Shown: positions 19,058-29,600, counted from the first letter of the stretch. The stretch: 64,000 nt of DNA from Hyphomicrobiales bacterium (GCA_900474095.1 UCOA01000028.1:1-64000); one strand, 5' to 3'. The notes: generated from the sequence alone by a model not told the origin. Made by a program: numbers and translations.

Positions 19058-19164
19058 GCGGAAGACTTATCATGGCAAACGAGGGTGTCAAAGACTAAGT
19101 TTGAAACAGCCGGAGCATCTCGCCGGCTCGGGAGAAATGGGATGGCAACCGCTTTGCCCACATC

Positions 19165-20049
19165 ATGACGAAACCCTTTGCGACAGTTGCGCCGATCGAC
19201 GATGTCGACGCCCGGCTCGCCGCCGCCGAATCGGCGTTTGCCGACATCCGGCCCCGGCTTGCGAAGGAAATCGTCTGGGCCGACTCTTTCGCCAAGACCC
19301 GTGCGGCGCTTGCGGTCATCTATATCCATGGGTTCTCGGCCTCGAAGGGCGAAGTCCGTCCCCTGCCCGATCTCGTGGCGAAAGCGCTTGGTGCCAATCT
19401 GTTCTACACGCGTCTTGCCGGGCATGGGCGCAGCGCCGATGCAATGGCTGAAGCCTCCGTCGACGCATGGAAAAACGACATGGAGGAAGCACTCGATATC
19501 GCCACGCACATCGGAGAACGAACGTTGATCATCGCGACGTCCACCGGCGCCGCGCTTGCCACCTGGGCGCTCGCTCAACCCGGCTTGACCGGCCCTGTTG
19601 CCGGCGCCGTTTTTCTCGCGCCAAATTACAAAATCAGGAGACGCGGCGCCGGTCTGCTGACGGCACCGTTTGCCAGGGTGAGCGCCCGACTCCTCCTTGG
19701 AAAGCGACGCGGATTTGTTCCCTTGAACGCGCTTCATGCTGCCTATTGGATGACGGACTATCCGGTTTCCGCTCTGTTGCCGATGGCAGCTCTGATCAAG
19801 GAGATCCGCGGTCTGCCATTTGAGCAGATTGGCACACCCGCTCTGTTCATCCAGTCGGCAAAAGATCAGGTCGTAGATCCGCTTCAAACGGCACGCGTTG
19901 CCAGGCGTTGGGGTGGACCGGCCACGCTTGTCGATCCCGGTGATGTCGGCGATCCCCATGGTCACGTCATTGCCGGCGACGCCCTGTCATCGAAAACGAC
20001 GGAAGCGATCGCCATAGATATTATAAAATGGTTTATCAAAATCAAGTAA
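19165..20049 (+). CDS. Alpha/beta hydrolase
   Basis: 294-residue serine hydrolase of unknown substrate. The oxyanion strand IYIHGFSASKGE (residues ~51-62) is followed by the nucleophile elbow TSTGA (where the family has G-x-S-x-G), an acid in SAKDQVVD and a C-terminal His in GDPHGHV, completing a plausible triad. The elbow lacks the first glycine. No signal peptide. Possibly carboxylesterase or lysophospholipase-like. Confidence 0.82.
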   Translation: MTKPFATVAPIDDVDARLAAAESAFADIRPRLAKEIVWADSFAKTRAALAVIYIHGFSASKGEVRPLPDLVAKALGANLFYTRLAGHGRSADAMAEASVDAWKNDMEEALDIATHIGERTLIIATSTGAALATWALAQPGLTGPVAGAVFLAPNYKIRRRGAGLLTAPFARVSARLLLGKRRGFVPLNALHAAYWMTDYPVSALLPMAALIKEIRGLPFEQIGTPALFIQSAKDQVVDPLQTARVARRWGGPATLVDPGDVGDPHGHVIAGDALSSKTTEAIAIDIIKWFIKIK

Positions 20050-20082
20050 CAGCAAGATATAGATGGATAAAACACGACAGGA

Positions 20083-21330
20083 CTAGATCACCAGATTAGC
20101 CATGATCTCGTTGTCGGTGATGTCTTGATAGCGGAGCCCGGCGGCGTCAAAAACGGCCTTCAGCCGGGGGAAATTCTCCGGATGTTTGGTTTCGATCCCG
20201 ATCAGGATCGAACCGAAATTGCGCGCCGATTTCTTCAGATATTCGAAGCGGGCGATATCGTCCTCCTCGCCGAGCAGGCCGAGGAAATCCTTGAGCGCGC
20301 CAGGGCGCTGCGCCATGCGCACGATGAAGTATTTTTTCAGGCCGGTATGACGCATCGCCCGTTCCTTGACATCCGGCAGGCGCTCGAAATCGAAGTTTCC
20401 GCCGGAGACAACGGCAACGACAGTCTTGCCCTCGAGCCCGTCGCGCCCCAGCGTTTCCAGCGCCGTGATCGACAAGGCGCCGGCCGGTTCCAGCACCACG
20501 CCCTCGACATTCAGCATATCGATGATCGTCACGCAGATGGCGTTCTCTGCCAGCAGCAGAACCTGGTCGCTGGAAAAATCTTTCAACGCCGCGAAATTAA
20601 GATCGCCGATCCGCCCAACGGCCGCGCCGTCGACGAAATTGTCGACCTGGTCGAGCGTCACCACCGCGCCCGCCTCAAGGCTGCACCGCAGGCTCGGGGC
20701 ACCCTCGGGTTCGCAGAAGATAAAGGATTCGGCGGCAACCACGTCCTTCAGATAGCCGGTCACTCCGGCCGAAAGGCCGCCACCGCCAACGGGCATGATC
20801 ACCAGATCGGCCACAGTGCCCTTGGGCAATTGCTCGAGGATTTCGGCCGCGACCGTCGCCTGCCCTTCGATGATGTCGGCATGGTCGAAGGGCGGCACCA
20901 TGACGCCGTCGATTTTTTCCACATGATCGCGCGCCGCCTGGTAGCACTGGTCGAAGAAATCGCCGACGAGCCGGATGCTGATGAACTCGCCGCCGAAGAT
21001 CATCGTCTTGTCGATCTTTTGCTGCGGCGTCGTCACCGGCATGAACACGACGCCCGGCACGCCGAAATGCCGGCATACGAAGGCGAATCCCTGGGCGTGG
21101 TTGCCGGCCGAGGCGCAGACGAAGGTCTTGCCGGTACCGCCGGCCTCGATCACCTTGCGGAAGAAGTTGAAAGCGCCGCGGATCTTGTAGGAGCGAACCG
21201 GCGAAAGATCCTCGCGTTTCAAGTAGATCGCGGCACCGTAGCGGGCGCTCAAGTGCTCGTTGAGCTGCAACGGGGTTGCCGGGAACAGAGTACGCAGTGC
21301 CTCGACGGCGTGATCAACGTCCTGCTTCAT
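20083..21330 (-). CDS. ilvA: Threonine ammonia-lyase, biosynthetic
   Basis: PLP enzyme converting threonine to 2-oxobutanoate, the first step to isoleucine. The PLP Lys is K49 in VRSYKIRGAF; SAGNHAQG and the glycine-rich PVGGGGLSAG phosphate loop are present. 415 residues with a single C-terminal ACT-like regulatory domain (KKYFIVRMAQRPGALKDFLG), i.e. the shorter class, which should be feedback-inhibited by isoleucine. It converges with the alpha/beta hydrolase gene. Confidence 0.94.
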   Translation of the reverse strand: MKQDVDHAVEALRTLFPATPLQLNEHLSARYGAAIYLKREDLSPVRSYKIRGAFNFFRKVIEAGGTGKTFVCASAGNHAQGFAFVCRHFGVPGVVFMPVTTPQQKIDKTMIFGGEFISIRLVGDFFDQCYQAARDHVEKIDGVMVPPFDHADIIEGQATVAAEILEQLPKGTVADLVIMPVGGGGLSAGVTGYLKDVVAAESFIFCEPEGAPSLRCSLEAGAVVTLDQVDNFVDGAAVGRIGDLNFAALKDFSSDQVLLLAENAICVTIIDMLNVEGVVLEPAGALSITALETLGRDGLEGKTVVAVVSGGNFDFERLPDVKERAMRHTGLKKYFIVRMAQRPGALKDFLGLLGEEDDIARFEYLKKSARNFGSILIGIETKHPENFPRLKAVFDAAGLRYQDITDNEIMANLVI

Positions 21331-21515
21331 GGAATGCGGTCTTTCGCTTGGGTTCGTGTCACCCTTGCCTATGCCATAACGTGTGACGCGAAACCACAGC
21401 TATTCGGGTTAAGTATACTACTAAAATCATGTTTAAAAAGGCCGATGCCCCTCTCCTTGACACCAGCCTCCAAATCCCGAAAATCCGTAACGGACGCAGA
21501 TCGCGGGGGGAGACA

Positions 21516-22127
21516 ATGCGCACCGACAAACGAAAAGAGGCTCCGATGGTTGCGGTCCGTGCCTGTCTGATGCTGGCGTTGCTGGCCGGGCCGACCGCGG
21601 CAGGTCAGCTTGCGGACGCGGCCACCAAGGCCGAGGCTTTGGCGGCATCCGGCGACGCAGTCGGCGCTCACGATGTCATGCGCACCGCGATTAGCGATTT
21701 TTCCGCAACGCTGCCCTTTTCCATCGGGAAGGCGGTATTCGTGTCGACTGATCCCGCCGGCTATGGCATGTACGAGCCGAAGCCGGATCCGCAGTTCAAA
21801 CCCGGTGAATCGCTCATTTCCTATGTCGAGCCCGTCGGTCTGAGCTGGAAGCCGGCAAGCGAGGCTGGCAAGCTTCAGTGCCATTTCACCGTGGATATGG
21901 ACATACTGAGCGCCTCCGGCGAAGTTCTGTCCAGCCAAAAGGCCCTTGGCACTTACACCTTTACGAGCTTTTTCCGCAATCAAGAAATCTACGCGCTGGT
22001 GACCACCGATTTCAGCGGCGCCGCGGCAGGCGACTATGTCCTTCGGTTTCGTTTCAACGATCTGAACAGCGGCAAGACCGCCAGCGTCGACCAGAAATTC
22101 ACCATGGCGGCACAACAAACACCGTGA
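21516..22127 (+). CDS. Exported hypothetical protein
   Basis: About 200 residues with a signal peptide (VAVRACLMLALLAGPTAAG) and a soluble beta-rich mature part; no recognised domain. Two starts are possible: ATG 21516 with GGGGGGAG four to five bases before it, or ATG 21546 with AGAGG. It ends 13 bases before the convergent CinA-type gene. Likely periplasmic; nothing in the neighbours indicates its role. Confidence 0.65.
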   Translation: MRTDKRKEAPMVAVRACLMLALLAGPTAAGQLADAATKAEALAASGDAVGAHDVMRTAISDFSATLPFSIGKAVFVSTDPAGYGMYEPKPDPQFKPGESLISYVEPVGLSWKPASEAGKLQCHFTVDMDILSASGEVLSSQKALGTYTFTSFFRNQEIYALVTTDFSGAAAGDYVLRFRFNDLNSGKTASVDQKFTMAAQQTP

Positions 22128-22139
22128 AAAATCAGCGGT

Positions 22140-22895
22140 TTACGCGCCTTTCTTCGCAGCCGCGATCTTTTCGATCATCGCCCGGACGTCCGCCTCGGCC
22201 GCATCGAGCAGCGCCTCGTCACGGGCGCGGATGACGAGGTCGGTCGAAAACGCCTTGCCATCGAATTTCGGGTAGGAGCCGATGCTTGTCATGGGATGAG
22301 CCTTCTGCACCTCGCCCAGCGGGCCGCCGATATCCCCCTCGCCAAAGGGTGAAAGCACCGAGCGCGACTTGATCTTGGTGCCAGCCTCGAGTTGCGGCAG
22401 AAGCGCGTCCAGCATGGCCTGGAAAACCTGCGGCACGCCGGCCATGACATAGACATTGCCGATGATGAAGCCCGGCGCCGTTGAAACCGCATTGGGGATA
22501 TGCCGGGCGCCGTTCGGCATGCGCGCCATGCGCCGCCGCGCCTCGGTAAATTCCATGCCGCGCCGCTCATACATCGCACCGAGCAGGCGCATCGCCTCCG
22601 GATCGTGGATGCATTCGACACCGAACGCCCGCGAAACAGCGTCCGCGGTGATGTCGTCATGGGTCGGGCCGATGCCGCCGGAGGTGAAGACATAATCGTA
22701 TTGAGCCCGCAGACCATTCAAGGCCGCGACGATTGCCGGTTCGTCGTCGGAGACGATACGGACTTCCTTGAGATCGATGCCTGCAATCGTCAGCATGTCG
22801 GCAAGATGGCCGATATTCTTGTCCTTGGTCCGGCCGGACAGCAATTCGTCGCCAATGGCGAGCATGGCGGCAGTGACGATTTTTTCGCTGGTCAT
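22140..22895 (-). CDS. CinA/MoaB-type molybdopterin-binding domain protein
   Basis: 251-residue protein made only of the N-terminal CinA (MoCF-like) domain, without the C-terminal PncC nicotinamide-nucleotide amidase half. Signature pieces are AAMLAIGDELLSGRTKDKN, FTSGGIGPTHDDIT and PNAVSTAPGFIIGNVYVMAGVP. CinA N-domains are linked to ADP-ribose pyrophosphatase activity; molybdopterin binding is by fold similarity only. The start at 22895 follows AGGA; two residues longer is also possible. Confidence 0.86.
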   Translation of the reverse strand: MTSEKIVTAAMLAIGDELLSGRTKDKNIGHLADMLTIAGIDLKEVRIVSDDEPAIVAALNGLRAQYDYVFTSGGIGPTHDDITADAVSRAFGVECIHDPEAMRLLGAMYERRGMEFTEARRRMARMPNGARHIPNAVSTAPGFIIGNVYVMAGVPQVFQAMLDALLPQLEAGTKIKSRSVLSPFGEGDIGGPLGEVQKAHPMTSIGSYPKFDGKAFSTDLVIRARDEALLDAAEADVRAMIEKIAAAKKGA

Positions 22896-23325
22896 CGGCA
22901 AGTCCTGTGTGAATCGTTCGATCGAAGGTCATGCCTGCTCATATCGGAGCAGCCTGTTCTGTCGCCTGCTTGCGTTTGATGGCGGACCTCAAACTGATAA
23001 ATCCGATGCCCAGCGGCAATCAAGCGAAATTGCCCGCCGCCGGTCTCTCAGGTCGTCCAGTCGTGAAATTCCCAAATGACGCGAAATTCGTGGTACCCTG
23101 CCATGCCCGGACGCAAACTAAACCTGCGAACCGCATTTCTGCAGTTGGAACGATTGGGCTGTTCCCGTCCGGTCATGCTACTGCACAATCCTTAAATCGG
23201 TGTCGATTTAAGGACAAAATTGTGCAGCAGATCAGACCGTTACAGTGACTTTTTTGCGTCTTAACAGACGCGGCGCTGTAATGCCGCCAAGGCAATCGAA
23301 TGCGGCGCGCTTCAGGGAGTAAGAA
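22896..23325. other. Gene-free spacer containing a large inverted repeat
   Basis: About 430 bases between the CinA-type gene and a DUF2188-like gene. No supportable ORF. Its main feature is the inverted repeat at 23181-23227. Confidence 0.5.
23181..23227. repeat. 47-bp imperfect inverted repeat
   Basis: Outer arms CTGCACAAT (23181-23189) and ATTGTGCAG (23219-23227) are perfectly complementary, as are inner arms CCTTAAATCG (23190-23199) and CGATTTAAGG (23204-23213), around a GTGT loop. ACAAA (23214-23218) is bulged on one side only. It is about 100 bases upstream of the gene at 23326. No T-tract follows, so it is not an ordinary terminator. Confidence 0.8.
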
Positions 23326-23568
23326 ATGGCCAGAGTGATATATGCGATCGTTGAGCATGATGGCGGGTGGGCCTACAAGCTTGCCGACGTCTTTTCCGAG
23401 ACCTTCCCAAACCGCGAGATGGCTTTGGCGGCGGCAAAGGCCGCAGCAGCCGAGCAGCAGGTAGGCGGCGACGACGAGGAAATCAGCTTTCAGGATCCAA
23501 GCGGCCTCTGGCATTTCGAACACGCCGACGGCGGCGATCGTCCCGAAGCAATTGTTGAGGACAACTAG
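23326..23568 (+). CDS. Small DUF2188-like protein
   Basis: 80 residues beginning MARVIYAIVEHDGGWAYKLADVFSETFP and then a segment, REMALAAAKAAAAEQ, typical of DUF2188 domains (short beta-beta-alpha proteins reading 'hV.p..ggW.v...g...f.t..eA...A'). Function unknown. GGGAGTAAGAA supplies a good ribosome site, and an upstream large inverted repeat and a downstream terminator frame it as a single-gene unit. Confidence 0.7.
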   Translation: MARVIYAIVEHDGGWAYKLADVFSETFPNREMALAAAKAAAAEQQVGGDDEEISFQDPSGLWHFEHADGGDRPEAIVEDN

Positions 23569-23616
23569 AGCTATTGATGCGGACATCGAGGCGCATGCGG
23601 GAAGTTCAGGCAAGAT

Positions 23617-23651
23617 TCCCCTCTCCGAAGACGAAGAGGGGCGTATTTTTT
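23617..23651 (+). terminator. Rho-independent terminator
   Basis: CCCCTCT (23618-23624) and AGAGGGG (23635-23641) form the stem with a ten-base loop, followed shortly by TTTTTT (23646-23651). It lies about 50 bases after the DUF2188-like gene. Confidence 0.75.
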
Positions 23652-23941
23652 GGTGCTGAAAAATGCCGAGTTTCCCTCCCTCGGCATCGCGATTAAAGCG
23701 GTGATTGCCTGCTGCATCAACCGAAACCGCTGGTTAACCTTCACGCGTAGGGTTAATCACGCCGCTGATACTCAGATTAGCCCAAAACCCCGATGATTCC
23801 GGCATCTTTGTCTATGGCTTGGCGATCGCGGGCGCAGGCCATTTGGCCGTCACGCCGCCGTCCTTCTGTGTCTGCCTTCCTTCCAGAATTGTCATGCAGA
23901 TCAAAATAGCTCATCAGTTGCAAGCGCCAAGACTAATTCGA

Positions 23942-24256
23942 TCAGTATACGCGCTGCGTAGCACCCGGGCCCGTGGAAACTTGCCTTTCAGACGGGATTT
24001 CCCCGTCCAGCAATCCCGCCTGACGGAACCACTGGTCGATACTCGCCTGCACAGCAGCTTTTGCCTCATCCAGCGTCTCGGCGGATTGGAAGTCGTAGCG
24101 GATCGTGCCGTTGCAGCCGGAAACCATCCATTTCCAGGTCGTTTGATCGTGATGCTGCAAGACATAGGCCAGTTGATGCTGACCGAGCATACCGGCAAAG
24201 GAACGATTTCGGATCGGTTTCCATGTTAATGGGATTTCCTGTAACACCTCGACCAC
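23942..24256 (-). CDS. Hypothetical protein
   Basis: About 100 residues, no recognised family. The body is coherent (LAYVLQHHDQTTWKWMVSG; AETLDEAKAAVQASIDQWFRQAG) and looks like a small alpha/beta protein with an 'eA...A' helix reminiscent of DUF2188-like folds. The start is uncertain: GTG at 24256 is very close to GGAGG, and GTG at 24247 has better spacing. Spacers on both sides (23652-23941 and 24257-24563) hold nothing else identifiable. Confidence 0.5.
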   Translation of the reverse strand: MVEVLQEIPLTWKPIRNRSFAGMLGQHQLAYVLQHHDQTTWKWMVSGCNGTIRYDFQSAETLDEAKAAVQASIDQWFRQAGLLDGEIPSERQVSTGPGATQRVY

Positions 24257-24563
24257 GCCTCCATATTTCCTGGTGAAGCCGAAATATAGGGCGCCTGTCG
24301 AACTGGGATAACCCTGTCGTTTGAGGGGTTTTTCCGATTCCGCAACCAGCGTTTGGCTGATCGTGCTTTCGTCACCGATGGCTTACAGTCTGGTTGGCCG
24401 TCGCAATTCCCGGTTCATTCCTGCTCCGTGAAAAACAAACCAAGATGATCGTTGCTTCTACGAGGGAAAGCAGGATGAGAACGGACGACGTACCCTTTTC
24501 GGAGGAGTGCCTCCAAAAACATTCGCTTGACGAAATCAGCCAAGTGTTTGAAAGGAAAAACAC

Positions 24564-24648
24564 GCGGACGTGGCGAAACTGGTAGACGCAAGGGACTTAA
24601 AATCCCTCGGAGCAATCCGTACGGGTTCGACCCCCGTCGTCCGCACCA
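24564..24648 (+). tRNA. tRNA-Leu (UAA)
   Basis: Acceptor GCGGACG pairs with CGTCCGC (24638-24644), discriminator A and encoded CCA. Anticodon TAA at 24598-24600 in loop CTTAAAA. A long variable arm and T arm GGGTTCGACCCC are present. Confidence 0.97.
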
Positions 24649-24690
24649 CTTCCCGAACACAAAGACGACGCCATCAACCGGAGCTTCGCA

Positions 24691-25188
24691 ATGTCACTTC
24701 CCGATAAAGCATTCCCCGTCTCCTGGGACCAGTTTCACCGCGATGCGCGTGCACTCGCTTGGCGCCTTGCCGGCAATGGCGGCGAATGGAAGGCGATCGT
24801 CTGTATCACCCGCGGCGGGCTCGTTCCGGCGGCGATCGTCTGCCGCGAACTGAACATCCGCCTGATCGAGACTGTTTGCGTTGCGTCCTACCACGACTAC
24901 GACGCGCAGGGTGAGATGTATGTGCTCAAGGGCATTTCGGAGGAACTGAAGGTCGATGGCGGCCAAGGTGTTTTGATCATCGACGACCTGACAGACACCG
25001 GCAAGACCGCTGCTGTGGTGCGGGCTATGCTGCCGAAGGCGCATTTCGCCGCCGTCTACGCCAAGCCGAAGGGCCGGCCGCAGGTCGATACCTTCGTCAC
25101 CGAGGTCAGCCAGGACACCTGGATCTATTTCCCCTGGGACATGGGGCTCAGCTATCAGGAGCCGATTGCGAAGGGCTCGCGCGGCTGA
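24691..25188 (+). CDS. gpt: Xanthine phosphoribosyltransferase
   Basis: Purine salvage enzyme converting xanthine (and guanine) with PRPP to the nucleotide. 165 residues; the PRPP-binding loop reads [14 protein letters not shown] near residue 95 and the early [12 protein letters not shown] segment forms the first phosphate loop, both typical of the XGPRT branch. It follows tRNA-Leu by 42 bases in the same direction. A GGAG lies nine to ten bases before the ATG. Confidence 0.9.
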   Translation: MSLPDKAFPVSWDQFHRDARALAWRLAGNGGEWKAIVCITRGGLVPAAIVCRELNIRLIETVCVASYHDYDAQGEMYVLKGISEELKVDGGQGVLIIDDLTDTGKTAAVVRAMLPKAHFAAVYAKPKGRPQVDTFVTEVSQDTWIYFPWDMGLSYQEPIAKGSRG

Positions 25189-25388
25189 GATAACCGCGCA
25201 TTTTCACTCGTGGTGTCCCGTGAATACAGGGGCGCGGCACCGGTTTATTTATAAGCGATGGCGAATGTTATCTAATTTTTGAGTGGTTTGGCCTCATCAA
25301 GTGAACCACCGACGCCGCGTTCCGCTGCGGTGGCACGAATCAGAAGGCTTGCGCGCTGCGGGGATTCTCAGTGGGAGGACCGACCATC

Positions 25389-25973
25389 ATGCACAGGGCG
25401 CTCGTTTCGATCGCTGTTGGCTCAAGCCTCTGGTCATTGTCGGCCATTGGATTGGTGGCCGGCGACGTTCACATCGGGCCTGTCGCGGCCTATGTCGAGG
25501 CAAACGTCCGGCCATGGATAGAAGATCCCCTCATCATCGAAGCATTGAAGGATCACAATGAACGTCATGCGCATCTGACGCCGTCGGACATCGACCGCAT
25601 GGATGCCGCCTGGCGCGCCGAGTTGTCGAGCAATTCGCAGCCGCTGATTGATTCGGTAACGGACAACCCGCTGTCGCGCTTCCTCAAGGGCAAGCAGGCA
25701 GCCGCGGGCGGCGCCATTACCGAGATCTTCGTCATCGATGCCAAGGGCTTGAGCATCGGTGAAAGCGAGCCCACTTCGGACTATTGGCAAGGTGACGAAC
25801 TGAAATGGCAACGGACGTATCCTGCCGGCACCGGCACACTCTTCGTTGACAGGGCGAAGAAGGATGAATCGACGCAAATGCTGCAAGCGCAGGCAAGCCT
25901 GACGGTGTCCGATCCGCAGACGCACCAGCCGATCGGCACGATCACCGTCGGCATCAATTTGGACGCCTTGTGA
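25389..25973 (+). CDS. Orphan periplasmic sensor-domain (PDC/Cache-like) protein
   Basis: 194 residues: a hydrophobic N-terminal segment (ALVSIAVGSSLWSLSAIGLVAG), an alpha-helical stretch (IDRMDAAWRAELSSN) and a beta-rich part (ITEIFVIDAKGLSIGESEPTSDYW, YPAGTGTLFVD, IGTITVGINLDAL) that resembles the PDC/Cache sensor fold. There is no kinase, cyclase or chemotaxis output domain attached, so it would be a stand-alone ligand-binding protein. GGAGG precedes the chosen ATG by ten bases. The fold assignment is by pattern only. Confidence 0.6.
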   Translation: MHRALVSIAVGSSLWSLSAIGLVAGDVHIGPVAAYVEANVRPWIEDPLIIEALKDHNERHAHLTPSDIDRMDAAWRAELSSNSQPLIDSVTDNPLSRFLKGKQAAAGGAITEIFVIDAKGLSIGESEPTSDYWQGDELKWQRTYPAGTGTLFVDRAKKDESTQMLQAQASLTVSDPQTHQPIGTITVGINLDAL

Positions 25974-26626
25974 CAGGCCAAGCGGATTTTCGAGAGCGGT
26001 CTGTGGTCGAAAGCGAAACCGAATCAGGTTTTTCCTCGGCCCACAAGAGCGACTGTTTGGCTATCGCCGATGATCGCTACGGTAAATTCTTACCCGCAAG
26101 ATCTCGAAAATCGGCTTGCCCTTCGGGAAGCCGCTAGAGGTAAGCCGGCGAAGCGTCTGATTTTGCTGGATTTGGTTTCTATCCCCGTTTTCCACAGGTC
26201 ATACACACAACATCTGGTGTCCACAATTAGGTCACAAACCAGCCCTTGACGGAATCGGGTAGGATGCCGTTAATGGATTTCACGTTGCGGCGGCGGCGGG
26301 ACGGACCATCACGAGGCCGGTTCATTTCAGAAAAAATCGTCTGTGTTCAGGCGACCCGGTGGATGATCCGCCGGTCGCGATGGTAATTTTTTGTGATCTC
26401 CCGTGACGCCAAATACGTCACAAAAAGCTGGCGTAAAGAAGTTGTTAATACTATATTTAGTGTTTGCAGCCAAAATCGACACAAGATACAGGATAACCCG
26501 AAACGGGTTTCCCACATAGAGCGGAACACCAAAGCTGGCTGCGCAATCCCCGTGCAGCCGGACGGGGACATTTTTGCCCAGCGCTTCTTAAAGCTTGGGC
26601 ATGCGGCAAACAAAGGACACGGGACA
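25974..26626. other. Long leader/promoter region of nrdJ
   Basis: About 650 bases without a supportable gene. The proximal part contains two NrdR-like boxes. No cobalamin riboswitch hallmark could be recognised. Confidence 0.55.
26448..26494 (+). promoter_or_regulatory. Tandem NrdR boxes upstream of nrdJ
   Basis: Box 1 ATACTATATTTAGTGT (26448-26463) closely follows the known NrdR palindrome acaCwAtATaTwGtgt. Box 2 ACACAAGATACAGGAT (26479-26494) is a weaker match. Their starts are 31 bases apart, three helical turns, the spacing known for NrdR box pairs. They lie about 130-180 bases before the nrdJ start, so ATP/dATP-dependent repression by NrdR is predicted. Confidence 0.75.
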
Positions 26627-29600
26627 ATGCAGATCGAACGTCGTTTCACCAAGGCAGGCCAATCGGCCTATGCCGAGATTGAATTCCGCAAGGCCATCAG
26701 CGAGATCAAGAATCCGGATGGCTCGATCGTGTTTCGTTTGGCGGACATTGATGTGCCCGCACAGTTCAGCCAGGTCGCGGCCGACATTCTGGCCCAAAAA
26801 TATTTCCGCAAGGCCGGTGTTCCTGCACGCCTGAAGAAGGTCGAGGAAAATTCCGTCCCCTCCTGGCTGTGGCGCTCCGAGGCCGACCTAGCCGCGATGA
26901 AGGATCTGCCGAAGGACGAGCAGTACGGTTCCGAAACCGACGCCCGCCAGGTTTTCGATCGCCTGGCCGGCACCTGGACCTATTGGGGCTGGAAGGGCGG
27001 CTATTTCGCCTCCGAAGACGATGCGCTCGCCTTCCGCGACGAACTCGCCTACATGCTCGCCACCCAGCGCGTAGCGCCGAACTCGCCGCAATGGTTCAAC
27101 ACCGGCCTGCACTGGGCCTATGGCATTGATGGTCCCGGCCAGGGCCATTTCTATGTCGACCCCTTCACCGGCAAACTCGTCAAGTCGAAGTCGTCCTACG
27201 AGCACCCGCAGCCGCATGCCTGCTTCATCCAGTCGGTCGGCGACGACCTCGTCAACGAAGGCGGCATCATGGACCTATGGGTACGTGAGGCGCGCCTGTT
27301 CAAATACGGTTCCGGCACCGGCTCCAACTTCTCCTATCTGCGCGGCGAAGGCGAAAAGCTCTCCGGCGGCGGCAAGTCATCGGGCCTGATGTCGTTCCTG
27401 AAGATCGGCGACCGCGCTGCCGGCGCAATCAAGTCGGGCGGCACCACGCGCCGCGCCGCCAAGATGGTTGTCGTCGACATCGATCATCCGGATATCGAGG
27501 AATACATCAACTGGAAGGTCAAGGAAGAACAGAAGGTCGCTGCCCTCGTCACCGGCTCGAAGATCGTCGCCAAGCACCTGAAGGCGATCATGAAGGCCTG
27601 CGTCAATTGCTCTGCCGACAACGACGCCTGCTTCGATCCCGCCGAGAACCCTGCCCTGAAGCGCGAAATCAAGGCCGCCAAGAAGGACCAGGTTCCGGAA
27701 AACTACGTTCAGCGCGTCATCCAGTTCGCCAAGCAGGGCTACAAGGACATCGAGTTCAAGACCTATGACACGGACTGGGATTCGGAAGCCTACCTCACGG
27801 TCTCCGGCCAGAACTCCAACAACTCCGTCTCGCTCAAGGACGATTTTTTGCGCGCCGTCGAGAATGACGGCGACTGGAACCTGACCGCCCGCAAGGACGG
27901 CAAGGTGATGAAGACGCTGAAGGCGCGCGACCTTTGGGAATCGATCTCCTACGCCGCCTGGGCGTCAGCCGATCCGGGCCTGCACTTCAATACGACGATG
28001 AACGACTGGCACACCTGCCCGGCCGCCGGCCCGATCCGCGCGTCCAACCCGTGCTCGGAATACATGTTCCTCGACGACACGGCCTGCAACCTTGCCTCGC
28101 TGAACCTGCTTCAGTTCAAGGATGCTGCCACCAAGAACATCAACATCGCCGACTACGAGCATGCCGTGCGCCTGTGGACGCTGGTGCTCGAAATCTCCGT
28201 GATGATGGCGCAGTTCCCGTCCAGGGAAATCGCCGAGCTCTCCTATGAATACCGCACGCTCGGCCTCGGCTACGCCAATATCGGCGGCCTCTTGATGTCC
28301 TCCGGTATCCCCTACGATTCGAAGGAAGGCCGGGCGATCGCCGGTGCGCTGACCGCCATCATGACGGGCGTCTCCTATGCGACCTCGGCGGAAATTTCCG
28401 CCAAGCTCGGCCCCTTCCCGGGCTTCAAGCCGAACCGCGACAATATGCTGCGCGTCATGCGCAACCATCGCCGCGCCGCCTTCGGCGAAACTCAGGGCTA
28501 TGAGAAGCTCTCGGTCGAGCCGGTCGCCCTCATCCACGGCGATTGCCCTGATGCCGACCTGATCGTCCATGCCAAGGCGGCCTGGGACAAGGCCGTAGCG
28601 CTCGGCGAACAGCACGGCTACCGTAATGCCCAGGTGTCCGTCATCGCGCCGACCGGCACGATCGGCCTCGTCATGGATTGCGACACAACCGGCATCGAGC
28701 CCGATTTCGCGCTGGTGAAATTCAAGAAGCTCGCCGGCGGCGGCTATTTCAAGATCATCAACCGTGCGGTTCCCGAAGCCTTGCGCACGCTCGGCTATTC
28801 GGAAAGCCAGATCGCCGAGATCGAGGCCTATGCCGTCGGCCACGGCAACATCAATCAGGCGCCCGCCGTCAACCCCGGCTCGCTGCGTGCCAAGGGCTTT
28901 ACCGACGACAAGATCGAGGCGATCAACGCCGCCACCAAGGCTGCCTTCGACATCAAGTTCGTCTTCAACCAGTGGACGCTCGGCGCCGACTTCCTCAAGT
29001 CCACGCTGAAGGTCTCCGACGAGCAGCTCACTGATATGAGCTTCAACCTGCTCGAGCATATCGGTTTCTCGAAGAAGGACATCGAAGCCGCCAACATCCA
29101 TGTCTGCGGTGCGATGACGCTCGAAGGCGCGCCGTTCCTGAAGGCCGAGCATCTGCCGGTCTTCGATTGCGCCAATCCCTGCGGCAAGATCGGCAAGCGT
29201 TACCTCTCGGTCGAAAGCCATATCCGCATGATGGCGGCTGCCCAGCCGTTCATCTCGGGGGCGATCTCCAAGACGATCAACATGCCGAACGAGGCGACCG
29301 TCGAGGATTGCAAGGCTGCCTACATGCTCTCCTGGAAGCTGGCGCTGAAGGCCAACGCCCTTTATCGCGATGGCTCGAAGCTTTCCCAGCCGCTCAACGC
29401 CTCGCTGATCGAGGACGAGGACGACGAGGATGCGATGGAGGACTTCATCCAGGCTCCGGCAGCAGCCCAAGCCGTCACCGTCACGGAAAAGATCATCGAG
29501 CGCGTCATCGAGCGGGTCACCCGCGAGCGTGAAAAACTGCCGAACCGCCGCCAGGGCTATACCCAGAAGGCAATCGTCGGCGGCCACAAGGTTTATCTGC

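Noticed and set aside
26180-26240. TTTTCCACA and nearby repeats as DnaA boxes or replication origin
   Set aside because: A single imperfect box without an AT-rich unwinding region or further boxes; expected by chance at this size.
25974-26626. Cobalamin riboswitch upstream of the B12-dependent nrdJ
   Set aside because: No B12-box or matching conserved blocks could be read; NrdR boxes explain the regulation better.
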